Shown: positions 24,811 through 38,389, counted from the first letter of the stretch. The stretch: DNA of 64,000 bases from Daphnia carinata (GCF_022539665.2 NC_081339.1:6696367-6760366), one strand, 5' to 3'. Notes: generated from the letters alone by a model not told the origin. Numbers and translations are program-made.

Positions 24811-27800
24811 ATGATGTCATCAAGTGAATTTGTGATTGTCGCCCAACCGATTACAGTCAGACGGATCGTGATCGCTAAACGACGTCTACCTCTGTTTAGT
24901 TTCAAACACATTGGTCAACGTAAGTGAAAATTAAGGTTTTTAATCCCCCGATTTTGTTGTGATTACTCATCTCTTTTGATTTTGTTTTCTTTTTATCTTT
25001 GGGCTGAGATAAAAACAAAACGCTGGGGAGATTGTCTACAATTCCTTGGAAAACAGAAAAATATTTGTGTCTCATCATTGTTCATCAACATATTTTTTTT
25101 GTGTGATGACTGAAATGAGGGAAGGCGATCTATCGTCTTTGATTCGATTCCAGGTAGTAATGAGAGCAATCACGTCAACACAATTTTGTGCCGGCATAGA
25201 CATGTCGTTGGATGAGGGAAAAAAGGACGACAATTTTGGAGATAAGGTCGAACCAAGGTCGTTACCTGAAATTTTTTGATTGGCAAACATTTAGTTAATC
25301 CCCTCTGGCCTTCTCACCTCGTGGTCACTACCTGAGATTTTAATTTTGTGTGTGTGTCCCTTTAGTATTTTTGTTTTTTATTAGAAAATCATTTCGGAGC
25401 AAAAATGAAAAGCTGGGCCTCACGTGCCGTCAAGTCTAGACGTCCATGATTCATCGCAACCATCTTTAATGATGATTAGCTTTTGTTTTTGCGTCTTCAA
25501 TTGGTTCCTGTGCGCAACCCGGATTTCGAAAAAAAAAAAAAAAAGTGACGTCATTTAGGCTAGTTCTCCTCAACAACTCCATTTTCCAATTTTTTGTTTA
25601 TTTTCATGTGTTTCTCTCTTTTTTGAGTCACCCAAAACAACAAAAAAAGGAGAGGAAATTGTCCGGTGCGATCGCGTGGTGAAACGGGGTGGCGGTGGGG
25701 GGGTTTGCGGTTGGTTAGTCACACGCGACGTCGTGTTATACTCCTAAGAGATACGGGTTACAAACGGCCGCTCGTGTCACTCTTGCAGATGTCCCAGAGA
25801 AAAAAATTGATCAACAATTTGTTTTTATTTTAATTGATCATGTTTTTTTTTGTTTGCAGAAGCACGAACTGTCAGTTGGATCGTTTTCATCATCTGCTGT
25901 GCAACGAGAAACGTCATGGCCGCACCAGTCCGACGTCACAAGAGCAACAATAGTCCGATCATGTTCGAAGATGAAACGCCTACAGAGGCCAATGTTGATA
26001 ATGAACACGTTCACCTTGAAGGTAATTGAATTGAATTTTTTTTATTGATTAAAAACTAAATGAATTTTAATTAAAATAAATAAATAGGAGGTGGAACAGG
26101 TGATCGATTCCGCGACGTCCGGCCAAAGTGGGTCAATCCGTGCGGTGGCATTCTTGACGATTCCGGCATAGACCCGGATGCCCCGCCACTCGAAGATTCC
26201 GAAATTGCCGCCAATGCCATCCTGGACGTTGACATTGCTCTCAACCAGATTGAATCCTTCAAAAACGACTTTGTAAGTCTCTTATTTCATTTTTTTTTCT
26301 CTTTCTTTCTTGAATGTGTGGGGCAACCGAAAAAAAAAAGACATTCACCGGATGTCGTTAACATACCTTCACAGCCTCTGGGCCAACGAAATTCATTTCT
26401 ATCCCTCCGGAGAGATTTTAAGAATTTTGTGCGCTCGACTTTTTCGCATCTTTGACAAAGAAGGTGTCGCTCAAAAAGAAAGATCTTGTATGGGCCTGTC
26501 CTTACATGTTTGATACTTAGAGACTACAAGGGTTATGCGGTGTTTTGGCACGGCGGAATGTGTCACTGGAACACAGTTTTTTCTATTTAAAAGAAGAACA
26601 AAATCCTTGATCTCTGGAGAGTCGAAAAGGTCCGACTTTATGATCCGTCATTCAAAACAAAAATCCTACAAGTCGGTGCAAAAAATCCTTTCACTCTTTC
26701 TGTCGCTCTCCTTTCATTTCATTCTCTCTCGAGCATTCTGCCTAAACAAATTTAATTGTTGAGGAATGTTTATCATCTTCTTTTAAAAAGGTGCAAGTGC
26801 ACTTGAACCAGAACCTTCCCTTTTCATCTCGAAAGGTTTTATTTTTAGAATTGAATTATTTTGCGAGTTAAAGTCATGTTTAAAAAAAAATCGGATTCTT
26901 ATCTCTTCGCGAAAAATAAGAAAATCTCGCGTGTTAAGATTTTGTTCTTGGCGTGATTGTCGAACGGGCGTTATTCAACAGGTTGTGGTGACCCCTAAGA
27001 CACGCTAATGAGTACCGGAAACTCCACTTTTTCTGTTTTTATGATGAGCGCTCCCGTTTCTTTTTGTACAAGAACAACACAAAATGACCGCCCACGCATC
27101 AATTTACGCGAAAATTGTCCCGCACAAGGGAATGCCTTAGAAATAGAAACAATTTATAGCAGAAAATATCTTTTTTCCCACGGTAGCAAAGGTGTGACGT
27201 CACTTGCGGTATAGAACCGGAGACACGTTTTTTGGTCTGCCGATATACAAAAAAAAAGGGTCGATCCCGCCGGAAGTAGCTATATATGTACATAACCGCA
27301 ATCTCATTTTAATCGATTACAATTGAATTATTTCAATTCCTTCAGCAAATGTGCGAAAATGCAAAATTGAATAGGGAACAATTAGAAAGGGGGAAAAACC
27401 CCCTCTCAATTTTTTTTTCTTTAAATTCAGGGTAGACTAGTCATACTAGAGAAAGTATGAGACCTATACGAAAATAGCTTTTTTTTTATCTTCCCCCCCC
27501 CCCCCTTTTATTTTGAATAAGCGCTTAGTGTTTTTTCTCCGAAACGGACGTCTTGCAAATTGAAGAACTACTTGAAAAACAACTTGGAATTTTTTAATTC
27601 TCCCTTCTTCTTCGTATTGTCACTTGTACAAATAATCATCAAATACCGTTTTAGAAATAAAAAAAAAAAAAAAGAACTTTTCAATTTTTGCGACCGCAGA
27701 AATAAAATACCATCTCCGGTATGTTTATGCACACACCTACACACGACTCACGAAGAGAGTTCTATTTTCCCACGATCCGCTCTTCCGCTTGCACGCAATT

Positions 27801-28798
27801 TTTTTTCCTCTTTCTTGCTACTGTCGTCTTGAAGACACACCGCAAAAGCCGGATATCCGACGACCTTTTGTCGATCCGGAATTCGCAGTAGTTCCGATTG
27901 CCCAATCTGAATGTAAACCGCAACTTGACTCTGGTTAGCAGTTTTCATATTTAGATGATTCTGTAGGAGAAAGTATTTAAAATTCAATGGAAATCGTTTA
28001 GTGTTTTTCATTGTTTGTTTTACGTTGACGAGGTCAAACAATTTTCGGGGGAGGACAAAGGGGCGGATAGTGGGTGGAGTAGAAAGTGACAAGTGTCATT
28101 CAACATGTCCTACGTGTCTAATCATGTTTGTTTTTGTTTTTGTATTTCATTTGATCCACCAGGTGCGATCGCTCTTCCGGATGGACTTTGACGAGATGGT
28201 CAAAACCTGGGCACACTTCCATTACGATTGGCTGCCGGCCTACGAGGCTGTGCCTAAGGTCATCGGAGCCCAGCTCGTCCCTCATCAACTCGAATCCCTC
28301 GAGGTAAATTATCATTTCATTTCAGTTTAGTACATCGTATTAAATAAGTACTATTTTCTGCTGAATTCATCTAGTTGGGAGCAACGTTGAAAAAGTTATA
28401 CCTGGCTGCTCAGACGATAGCCGTCGGTCTGGAACAGGTCATTCTAGACAGAGCGGTTTACGGTGGCGATTTCCTGGAACAATTTGCCACAACGGAGAAT
28501 AAACTCGCAATGGTAATTGATTTGAATCATTCACGAACGATCATTACCCGTTAACCCAATTGATTCAACGTGAATGTAGGTCCTGTGTTCGCTGCAGATG
28601 GCCATGATCGAGAAACACGTTGAGCCAGATGCTGACGCTGTTCGTCAGTTGATGGACAACAAATACCGCGATATGCGGAGCGCCTCGGGTCGCAATCTCC
28701 GAGATTTTGTTATCATTCGAGACTACATCAACCTGCTGGAATACACTCATCAAGTTTTGCAACACTTTCAAAATGGGCCGTCTGGATCGAGTAGCTGA
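24811..28798 (+). CDS. Helical-bundle protein with N-terminal hydrophobic segment, function unknown
   Basis: Exons: 24811-24919 (provisional), 25860-26021, 26088-26272, 28163-28303, 28375-28512, 28580-28798. The frame is continuous throughout and gives 317 aa. The first exon has a strong GTAAGTG donor and the right phase, but the start is not certain; an internal ATG at 25916 is the alternative. The frame upstream of 25916 encodes TVSWIVFIICCATRNVMAAP, which looks like a signal peptide or anchor that would be lost with the later start. The rest is mostly predicted amphipathic helix: ILDVDIALNQIESFKNDF, LGATLKKLYLAAQTIAVGLE, LCSLQMAMIEKH, and RDYINLLEYTHQVLQHF near the C-terminus. Two cysteines (NPCGG and LCSLQ) are conserved in the paralogue at 15.0-15.9 kb and could form a disulphide. 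The size, the four or more helices and the secretion signal are reminiscent of helical cytokines, but this is inference. No known family was recognised. Confidence 0.68.
26273..28162 (+). other. Large third intron of the helical-bundle gene
   Basis: A 1.9-kb intron with long A, T and C homopolymers and a perfect CRE octamer at 27195-27202. No nested gene was found. Confidence 0.6.
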
Positions 28799-30431
28799 AC
28801 TAAAAAAACAAAAGAAAGCTTAGAAAAGATTGTCAAAAGAACTTCTCTGGAATGGAATTCATATTCGTCGGTTATTATCTCAACAAATTGTTATAGAACT
28901 ACATGACTACTACCTTCAACTAATTGAATGTTCCCCCCACCCACTATTTATTGACATAGGAACAAAATATTTGAGTATTATATTGCACACACATGATTAA
29001 CGTATAAAAGTTTTGTCTGTGTAACCCATCGAATGTTTTGTGGCCAATTGATTTCCACAAGTAGTTAATCCTACAGCTCCCACATCAAGTCCTCCCTTTT
29101 GATTTTCGTTATTGTGTGTACCTCTGTGTTGTAGTTAGTATGTTGGTGAAACTCTGACTGTGATATTATTCAAATCTGACTCGTTCGTGTGTATACCAAG
29201 GCCCCCAAAGTTTCACTCACCACCGTTCTTTGATTCCGTTCCAATGTTTTCCTATTTTTGAGATGGATGGTTTCCCTGAAATGCAAACATCTCTACTTTA
29301 AACATGCAATGGTATGATACACCCTGTTCTGACAGCTAATGTAAAGACTAGTGGTAGTAGTAGCTATGATAGGTAGCCTTCATGTATGAAAAGCATCTGC
29401 CAGGCTGCAAAAATTTTTGAATGACCACCTCTCGTATACATCCCAAGGAGAAAGACCAAACACGTTCTGATGACCCGTAGTTATTATTATTATTATTGTA
29501 TTCGATTCTATTTATTGAAACACACAGCGATACAGAGAGTAAATGCACACACTAATCTTTGTTGTGTTTGGCCATCAAATAAATGCTGATCATGATGTAT
29601 AATTAACAGTATTTTTACATGTCTAGAAACAGGAAATCCCAGCAGCAATGATACAAAAACATCACACTGCATCGTGTTTCACAGATGAACAAAACAAAAA
29701 ATCTAGCAGACGAAAATGTCGTGAATCTGTGTTGTTTGTGCGTACGTGCTCGTCCAGTTGAAATCGTAGAGTTACGCCATTATATTCCACGTTAAAATCA
29801 GTCAAATAGTTCCCAATGCAGATTGTGTCCAATAATTGTATAAATATAGTACGTGTTTTGAATTGAACTACTAAGAACCGTGTTTCTTTTACTTATTAAA
29901 AAAAGGCCCTGAAATTCACAAGATGGACACTTGGCAAAACCGTCAATTGGCATTGAAATGAACTAAGAAACGCTGACATGGATGACGTCAATGCTAAAAA
30001 TATTCTCTTTCAATAGAAATCTTACCGGAGAAATATCGGCTATGGTAAAAATGCCTCATCTACATAATTATTTTGCGTAAACATATCGACCATGAAATCT
30101 TATCATTTAAGGTTGTGGTCAAGTACAACGACCGAGGCTACCTTCCAAGAGGGACCCACTCGGCCTTACTCGTTCCCATGAAGGAGTTTTGAATTCGACG
30201 TTTTACGTCAGCATTGCGCGGCATCTTGCGAGTGTTTTTCGAATAACGATTCACCGACGTTTTCAATCTGGCTCTCTCCTCTCCTCTTTCGAGCCGCCAT
30301 TTTCCTGTCCTCTCTGCGTCAAGGCCGGGAGGGACAACGAGAGAAGTCTTGTGACTTTGGTTTCGTTAGGAAAACCAAGCCGTTCTGTGCCCCATCGTTG
30401 GACGCAGTTTCTTTTTCTCTTCGTCGCAAAA
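28799..30431. other. 3' flank of the helical gene and promoter of the next gene
   Basis: The 3' UTR probably extends from 28799. AATAAA at 29578-29583 is a candidate poly(A) signal. An ATT microsatellite lies near 29480-29498. A perfect CRE octamer sits at 29983-29990. The more GC-rich stretch 30190-30430, with GCCGCCATTTT near 30292, looks like a TATA-less promoter. Confidence 0.4.
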
Positions 30432-32322
30432 ATGCTTCGTTCCAAGGTAAAGTTCTCACCTTGACGGCCACTTGTTTGTGTCTATTTTCTTATGTAGATG
30501 AATCGTAACGTATTGTGAACGCTAGTGATTAAACAGTCGTCCATTTCTGGTGGTTGTTGTTGGGTGGCTCTCTCTGGCTCCCGCCCACCTTCTATCGTGC
30601 TTTGTTTTGATCTCTTAATTCCCTACTACTACCTGAATATCCGTCGAATTGCAATTGAATTCGATTTGGTTTAAGGTAGGGGACGATAACATTCGCCTCC
30701 CTCATCTGTGAAAACAAAGAATGCTGAAATCCAACGAACAATGGGGTTAGGTGGGAAATTTCCAAATTTTACGAAGTGACGTCAGCTTTCGATTTTTTTC
30801 ATTTCTTTTTCTACCCCCTGATACTACATCGCGCGCGCTCCCTCTTGCGTCATTACACCATTCAATTCTAGTGGAAAGGGGCAACTAAAGTGGTGTTTTT
30901 TGAGACTCGTTTAGTGACTGCGTCGTGGGATTTTTGCCTTTCTTTGAACTTCGTGATAACGTACCTCGATCAAATCGTATTTCACATAGAATTTTGGCTT
31001 CCCAGAAATGATTTATCAACATTAGGTGACCCACATCACGTTTTATCAGTGTTTTGACAAATATTTCTTAACGCGTTTCTGACGTTGCAGATTTAATTAC
31101 TTAACTACATTTTTTTTCTTTTAATTTGTTTCTGATTTTAGATTATGTGCCATGCCTTTTGAAGTGGTGATCTATGTGGTAAGCCCTTGTGCCAGCCTTC
31201 TGAGCCTTCAGAGCTGTGCCGGCCACCACTCGGCCCACGAACTGCTGACTGACTACGCCCCTGTTTGCCCTCCACGCTTCTTCTGAGTTTTCTGAGCGCT
31301 TCACCAAAATCCAACCTATGTTATATACCCTTGAAAATCCCATCATACACTACTGCTTTATTTTGTAACTTACACTTGGAAGGTTCAATCTTGAACCTTC
31401 TTGGGAAGGCTGTGTGTTCTGGCACTAGGGGACATCCCATGCTTCTTGTGAGTACCAAAGTCCTACATTTTATGCTGTTTTTACATCAAAATTCATTTGG
31501 CTTTACATCTGCAGGTTTTATATGAATCTTCAAAAACACTTTTAAAGTGTATGTGTGTGTGCGTAACTCTTGCATCCCTCTGTTTTTCACACTGTTCTGG
31601 TAGTAGGCTTCACTTTCCAAATCTTCAAGTTGTTTCGTGCCTTCCAACCTTGAAGAGAAAACAAAAAAAAACCACCCGGTCTAGTCAACAGGGCACAAAC
31701 AAGCCAACCTCACCAAACACCATCTTCTTAAGAGACGGGGACAAAAATAGGAATTGGAAAGAAAAGAACAAGATTTGAAAGCCAAAGTGAAGACACAGCC
31801 CAGAACTTCACTCTGTATTTTTTCATATAAAAAAACGAAAAAAACAAAACAAAACAAGAAAACACAAAGCAAAAAGAAATCTTCATTTAAACAAAAAAAA
31901 AAAACAAGCAAGAAAAAAGGAAACAGAAAAAATTATTTATTGATTTAATTAAGCCCTCAAACTCGTTTTCAGCGTCATCCAACGTCTATTAGTTTTGATT
32001 CTTACCCACTATAATTGAGTTTTTCATTCACGAAACACAAGATATCCCACTAAAAGTCAGTTGTAAATCGAAACAGATCGTTGTCTGTTGGACGTTAGGA
32101 TAATTCGTTGCAGTCGTTACTGCTACTATGCATATTTTCTATTATAAAGGTAATTAAAACAACCAATATTGTTCATCAAGTGCTAAAACTAATCTGCCTT
32201 TCCATGTGTCTTATCAACCAGGTTTAAAAAAAAAAGGGAAGAGGAGGTGAAAGTCCTGTTGGTGGATACGGCCGGACGAGGAGGTGGAGGGGCAGAGGGT
32301 TTTTGGGGGCAGTCGTAGTGCC
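30432..32322 (+). other. Probable 5' leader exons of the CCCH gene with a short upstream ORF
   Basis: ATG CTT CGT TCC AAG at 30432 is followed by a donor (GTAAAG). A block starting at 31142 is preceded by TTTTAG and followed by GTAAGC near 31178. Spliced together they give a short ORF (MLRSKIMCHAF) that ends in a stop. This would be an untranslated leader with a uORF for the gene starting at 32323. The link is inferred only from order and splice signals. A CRE octamer lies at 30777-30784. Confidence 0.3.
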
Positions 32323-35300
32323 ATGCGTTACGCAGCTCCCGTTGCCATGCCTGCCGGCTTAGGTGAGTGGCTTGGCGCCGAACTGGAAGCCAGAGGCGTT
32401 GAAGCCGCATCACTCTACGCCCGCGCTGTCTTGTCCATCTTGCTCCACTCGGAAGTGGCTGAGGCCGAAGCCGAGCTCGAGCTCGATCCCGATACACAGC
32501 GCGCCTGGAACCCGCGCGCCGCATTCGAACTGGAATTGCGGTTGGAGCGCCATACGAAGGAAACGAGACGCGGACGGCCGTCGAAGAAGAATTTTGCAGC
32601 CAAAAGTTGCGGCACTGGCCATCATCTCTCTAAACGGTCGAGCAATATGGCCACCAACAAGTACGTTTGACTTTCCCTTATCACAATTTTAATGTCACAG
32701 TTGCAATAAGCCAAACTTTGGACTTGGTTTTTTTTTTCCAGTGGACGTAACCAGGGACAATATGCGACGCTGAGGAGGCGTCCACATTCGTGGAACGGCG
32801 ATGAGGAGGCGCTGAAGAAGTGCGCCGCCATTGAGTGCCTGCTCTCGGCCACGGACGACGGCCAGTGGGGCCCTGTTGAGAAGTTGGTTGATGAACTCTG
32901 CGCCCGTCTCAAACTGCTCCAGCTGGAGCAGAGCGGCGGCGCCGGTGACGTCAAGCAGCGCTGGACCAACCACGGCAGCGCTCCCGAATGTTTTGAAGCG
33001 GCCAGCTCCTCCGACTCGGACTCGTTTACCAGCGTCTCGTCGCCAGAAGGCGGCGATCCGGCCGAACACTACCGCCAGGCTTTCCCCCCGCTCGAGTACC
33101 TCTCTGACTCTGATCAGGTAGTTTCATCAAGTCGAAGCTGCATCTCTTTCCTTTCATAACCCATTTTTTTTCATACAATTACAGAGCACCCAGTTGGTGA
33201 CTGAACCGATATGGAACGTTCGCAAATCTGCCGACAAGACCCAGCAGACGCGTGTCCGTTTTGTCCGGATGCCCGGAACACGTTTGTCACCGCCTCCCAA
33301 TCCCCCGTTAGCCATAGTTGATTCGTCCTCTTCTCAACAAGTCGAGGTCTATGGCGAGTCTTGCGCTTCGGAGGCTTACTTTGGGGATTGTTCTAGAGAT
33401 AGTTCCCTTGAGCGAGCCCCGACCCCGCCCGTCAATAGTTGCACCGCCAACAGCAACACCAAAGGGCGTCTTTACGAACGAGGCAGCGGATTCGATGGGG
33501 AAGATGGGGCTGCACTTTTGAGCGACGTGCTGAACAATGCCTTCAAGTCGTTCTGTCAGCTTCACGAAGACGAATATCCCGTCCTCTGCTCGGAATCGCC
33601 TGTCACTCAAAATGTGGGTACTCTGAATGATTGGAAAAGCGAATCTGATTGGAGTCATCCGGTTGGAGATGCTAGCAATATTTGGGCTCCGGTCGAGTCG
33701 GATTGGGCTTTAATGGGGCCCGAGCCAACGACGCCATGGCTTTCCGATTTGGTGGCGAAATCGTCCGCAGATACAGCTGTCCAGCTGAGCTTGGCTCTGC
33801 TGAATCATCATCCGGAGAAGAGCGGATTCAGCCCCGTGTTGGCCAGATCGCTGCAAAAGGCTCTGCCCAAGAGCAGCAAGTTGTTGGAATGGTTGGCCAA
33901 TCTCGCTACTTCCGGAGAAGTTGGAAAAGGTGACCCTGACGAGCAAGAAGTGGAACACATTTTGAAGGAGACTGAGCGGGCCGAAGACGAGGAAGAAGAG
34001 AATCTCCTCACGTCGCCAAAGACCCACTTCTGTCCCATTCAACAAGAAGGGGATGTGGAAGTCCAGGTAACTGAAATAATATAATTCTGAACTTTAACAG
34101 CCTAATCTTTTGCGTTGTTACACAAATTAAAGGTGAGCGACGGAGCAACGTTTGATGTGGACGCTCAGCCGGAAGAAGTTCACTTTCTGCGCAGCCCTAG
34201 TGGCGCTCTTTACCTACCAGATTGTGAGGAGAACGGTGACGGATGGAAGGGCTGGGCCAAGTACATGGTCTACAAGTTACCGCCTTCCCCAAGTCCGTTG
34301 CCGTTGCCTTCAGATCAGACAGAACAGGAGCAACAGACCAGCCGCTCGGCCACTCCGTTTACATTGAAATTTCGTGTCGTTCAAACGGAAAAGTGCTGTC
34401 AAACAGATTCGAGGCTATCCATCAATCCTGGTATTTGCTATTTCTTATCCTACGTTTTATAAAAATGTGATTCATTATTAATCTGTTTTTGTTTTTACTT
34501 GCAGATAAAATGTCCTCTGTAACACCTCGGGCCATCTCGTATCCGTTTTCAGCGTCTTTGACTACTAGCCATAGTTTGCTGGATGTAGGAGATGTGTGGA
34601 AGTTCGATGCGGAAGCTGTTAACAAAGAGCTGAAAGAAGATCTGAAAGGAGACGTTGAAATCGGAGATAAAAAAGATGAGAACGAGGAAAAGGAGGTGAT
34701 CGTTGGCAAAGAGGAAGAGATGGACGGTCTGTTGAACGAAGTTTGGAACGTTGCCACGACTCTCAATCACGATGGCGATGACGAAGAACTTGTCGATGGT
34801 GGCATTAACTCGCCATCCGTTGATGTGTTAGAGACCACTGCTGACATTGACCCAGTTCCCGATGTGAAGGTTGTGCTGGTGCCAGCGGAAACGGCACCTG
34901 TTGAAGAGGATGTTAGCGAATACACTCTGGACGAACTGTGGGATCCATTCGAGGATGAAAGTGGACGTGTTGACCAAGTCGACGTTTGCGAATGGATACC
35001 ACAGTCCTACGGCTTGGCGGATGACGGTTGCGAACAGTGGGCTGATCCGGATGCCTTGGCGGGATCGTGGCCGCCGCCCAACATCCCCGTCGAGTACCTG
35101 GACGACGAGTTTTTCGAAGAAATTTACGGCTCTTTGGATTCGATGAAAACTTCGGAGACGACTGGCGGCGCTGGAAAGAACAGTCGCCGTCGAAGGCGTC
35201 GCAGCAGCCAAAAGCAGCAGACGGCCCGGCGTCCCAAACGCCCTTGCAGTTTCTTTGTCGAAGGTGAATGTCGCCGGCCCGATTGCAAGTTTTCACACGA

Positions 35301-36206
35301 TCTTGGTACGATAACGTGCAGATTCTGGATCGAGTCCTCTTGTTTTAAAGGTAATTGATGTCGTGTTGTTGATGTTCCCGAAAAGTTCATTCAATTTCAA
35401 ACGTTTATGTTCGTTTCATTCGCAGGTGAAGAATGTCCGTTTCTACATGGTCTACCAGTTGCCGATAATTCGCGCGATCGGAACCGCAGCTGCTCAGATG
35501 CCGAATTGTCGGAAAGCTGTGGCTCCGAGGATGCTGTGGAATTTCCGCATAAGTTTGGCCGTGCTGGTAAATCCAGTCACGGCCGTAAGAAGTTCCAGTT
35601 CGATTTGGAAGCCGACTTCCCATCGCTTTCGCAGGCTAAAATCAACAACCAAACGGGTGACCCGAAACCATCACGTTCCGGGCCCGGTCCGTTGATCAGC
35701 CAGTCTCGTCCCATCGCCATCACGCAAGGCTTTGCCGCTGCCGACCACACTTCGACCACTGCCGGATCCTCCTTGGAGAATGGAGCGGGTGAAATGCCGG
35801 CCAACAGTGGATTGAAACGGCGTCGCAAACGCTTCCCATGCCAACGCGTCAGCGCTTTCAACTTTGTATGAATTGATTTTTTTTTTAATCAAATGTTTCA
35901 TGTAATAAACATTTTATTTTACAGGTAGGAACTTCGACTGAATCTTCTCCTGGTGAAACAGTTTCTATCAACGTTGTGCCGGCCGGGAAACGATCCCGCA
36001 AAGTGGCCAAAGTGACTCTGTGCACAACCACGGCTGGATATAAACGCCAAGAGAAGGTCAGTAAGAGGAATGTCGAGGCCATCGGCGTCGTGACGCAATC
36101 GGAGCGGCGACGCACTAAATCGGAGCACGACAATGGCAGCGTGATTGTCGTTCACGGGGGAATAGGGTCGCGTCTGCGTCTCTCTTCCAGTTACAAAGAA
36201 GGTTAA
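32323..36206 (+). CDS. CCCH-type zinc-finger protein
   Basis: Exons: 32323-32660, 32742-33117, 33185-34066, 34133-34430, 34505-35350, 35426-35865, 35925-36206. Total 3462 nt, 1153 aa, with all phases agreeing. The N-terminus (LGEWLGAELEARGVEAASLY) looks like a small helical domain and precedes a basic RRGRPSKKNFAAKS patch. The middle is acidic and low complexity. Near residues 880-925 are two consecutive CCCH fingers: C-X7-C-X4-C-X3-H (CSFFVEGECRRPDCKFSH) and C-X7-C-X5-C-X3-H (CRFWIESSCFKGEECPFLH), the second split by the exon 5/6 junction. A basic RRRRRRSSQKQQ tract precedes them and a DFPSLS motif follows. CCCH pairs of this type usually bind RNA, so a role in mRNA regulation is plausible but not shown. 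The exons are more GC-rich than their surroundings. I do not recognise the orthologue. The next ATG (32347) is an alternative start. Confidence 0.88.
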
Positions 36207-37739
36207 GGACATACACTTTACAACTAGACAACAAAACTATGTGAATCCTGTACCCCCCCTACTCCAACCGGTGGTCCTATTGTACGAGTTGTGTACGTGT
36301 TTTTTTAGTTACTACCCCCCCCCCCTTTCCAAGAAAGAAAGAAAGAAAAAAAATTTAATGATAAGAAAGATTTATATTTAGCTTCAGCCAATCTCTACCA
36401 AACACGTTTTAACCACCTTAAGTCTCGCCCAGCCCGCCATTTTTACCACCTACAATGTGCTTGGCTCTCATTCATGAAAAGAAGAAAGCAAAAAATGTAA
36501 CCCTTTTCTCCTTAAAAGTTAATTTCTCGTTAATTTCATCAGTTTCTTTTAAATTCACCAATCTCCCAACCTCTGTTGGTTTTCAAACAAAATTTTTACA
36601 ACGTTGCCTCGTTTCTTCATCCGTGTCTCCCAAAATAATTTTTTTTGTGTGATTGTGACGTCGTTCCGAGGCTGCCCCCCCCCCCCCCTTTTTTTTTCTA
36701 TTTTTTCCTTCATTTCTGTTTCCTATTCTTCCGGCGATTTAGTTTCCTTTCTGTTTCTATCTGTCCGTTGGTCTCCCCAGTTTTTTTCTGAAGCGCCGGA
36801 ATGGCGTACATCTCGCGGTGCTTTCAATTTTCAATTCAAAATTAATCTCTTACAAAAATTTGAAAAATTTGCTGCCATCTTTTTTTTTATTGTTGAAATT
36901 TTTTTAACGAGTTTTTCAAAAAAAAGGAAGAAAAAGCCCGCCTGTCACCGTCTTTCCCGCACGTGTTCTCGTCTTGATTGATTTATTTTTCTTTTGCGTT
37001 CTTGTGGCGTCATCGAGTTCGTGTTAGTTCGTTTCGTCGCTAATGAACTGTCCTTCCTTTCCCTCTACTGCTCCCCCTTTATTCGTATTTCGTCGAAATG
37101 CAAATGTTGAGTGAAGTAGCCAAATGTCATCTATTGTAAGAGGGAAGGAGGGAAAAAAATAAGGTGTATCTCTTTAGATGATAGAGAGAAACTCCCCCAA
37201 AAATATTTACAAAATTACTGAGAGGATGATTTCACAATAAACTTCCCCTCCCCAAATCTATTTTTGTTTGTAGTTTGGGTCAACGTGAAAAAAAAAAATC
37301 ATCAAACTAAATCGACTTGTTTTTTTTTTTATTATTATTTTTTAAAATTTTGATAAGATGGCGTCATGCCAGCTACAACTAGATTCAATACAATTGGCGC
37401 CTAGTCCCACCAAAAAGAGGACGGAAATAAAATGCATGGCAACAATGCTAGCAGACGAGCTTCTTTTTCGTCGCGAGGTGGCGTCATTTGTCATTTACCG
37501 CCAAGGTTTTGTGCGGATAGGAATGTGTTAGTGAATCCAAAATTGAGAATTATTTAACGTCCTCAGCAGATCCATTTTTCTAGGTGTGTTTCTCCCCGTG
37601 CCGTGCAAAATTAAACTAATTAATGTAATCTGTAAATGGATTTGAGGTCAGGTGATCAGCAGAAGATATTACTGTTTTAACTATTAAGCACAACATCTTG
37701 ACCACCCATGACTTAAAAGTTACTTGTTTCATTTTAGCT
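36207..37739. other. 3' UTR and AT-rich flank of the CCCH gene
   Basis: Long homopolymers (C at 36315-36325 and 36677-36689, T and A runs) and no coding signal. The 3' UTR of the CCCH gene presumably ends in this stretch. Confidence 0.5.
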
Positions 37740-38150
37740 AATCCCTGTTGCCATGATGCTCTTTGGAAAGACTACAATGGTATGCTTTTGCTATTTGATA
37801 CACACTCAACTCTTTTGCTGCATAAGCAGCCAGAATATTGCTGATGTTACCTTCAGTTAATTTTTTTTTGGAAACTTTTTTTTACATCCAATAGATTACG
37901 TAGGAACAAAAATATCTTTTCTGGCTCCTTTATCAACCTGTGCCGTCAAGTAAGGAAACAAGCTGGGGATGAAACATGTCTATTTTGGTACCAAGTAAGT
38001 CTTAGTAATAATTCTAGTTTCTTGTTAAGAACTAAAGAAAAGTTTCTACGTTTGATGCTTCAAAAACACTATGTGGACATTGATGTTTTGTGTGAAAGAG
38101 AACTGTGACAAAGCAATCTGCTTTTTCTGTGGTTCTACGCGTCAATGTTT
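37740..38150. repeat. Left member of a diverged repeat pair
   Basis: Parts of this segment (CATGATGCTCTTTGG..., AGTAATAATTCTAG..., TTTGATGCTTCAAAA..., TTCTGTGTGAAA-like) recur in the same order at about 39310-39700. The pair brackets the broken CCCH gene copy at 38.39-39.25 kb. Confidence 0.55.
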
Positions 38151-38389
38151 CAGTAAAGGTTTTTTTTTCCCATAGACTTCAGTGGTTCAGTAGTTCATGT
38201 TTTTATGTTACTACAATTAGAACATCCCAGGTTTGCCCTATGATTTACCGAGTACTTGAACTTCATCCAAGTATCTGAGTTGCTTGGAGATGACGATGAT
38301 AAACAATTGTAAAAATTATTTTATTTATTATTATTGTTTTTTAATCGCAACAACCATTTATTCTTTTCTTTTTGTATGTTGCTAATGAA

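Noticed and set aside
31681-31948. Lys-rich and Phe/Val-rich frames around 31.8 kb
   Set aside because: Translations of a poly(A)/poly(T)-rich stretch. No codon structure.
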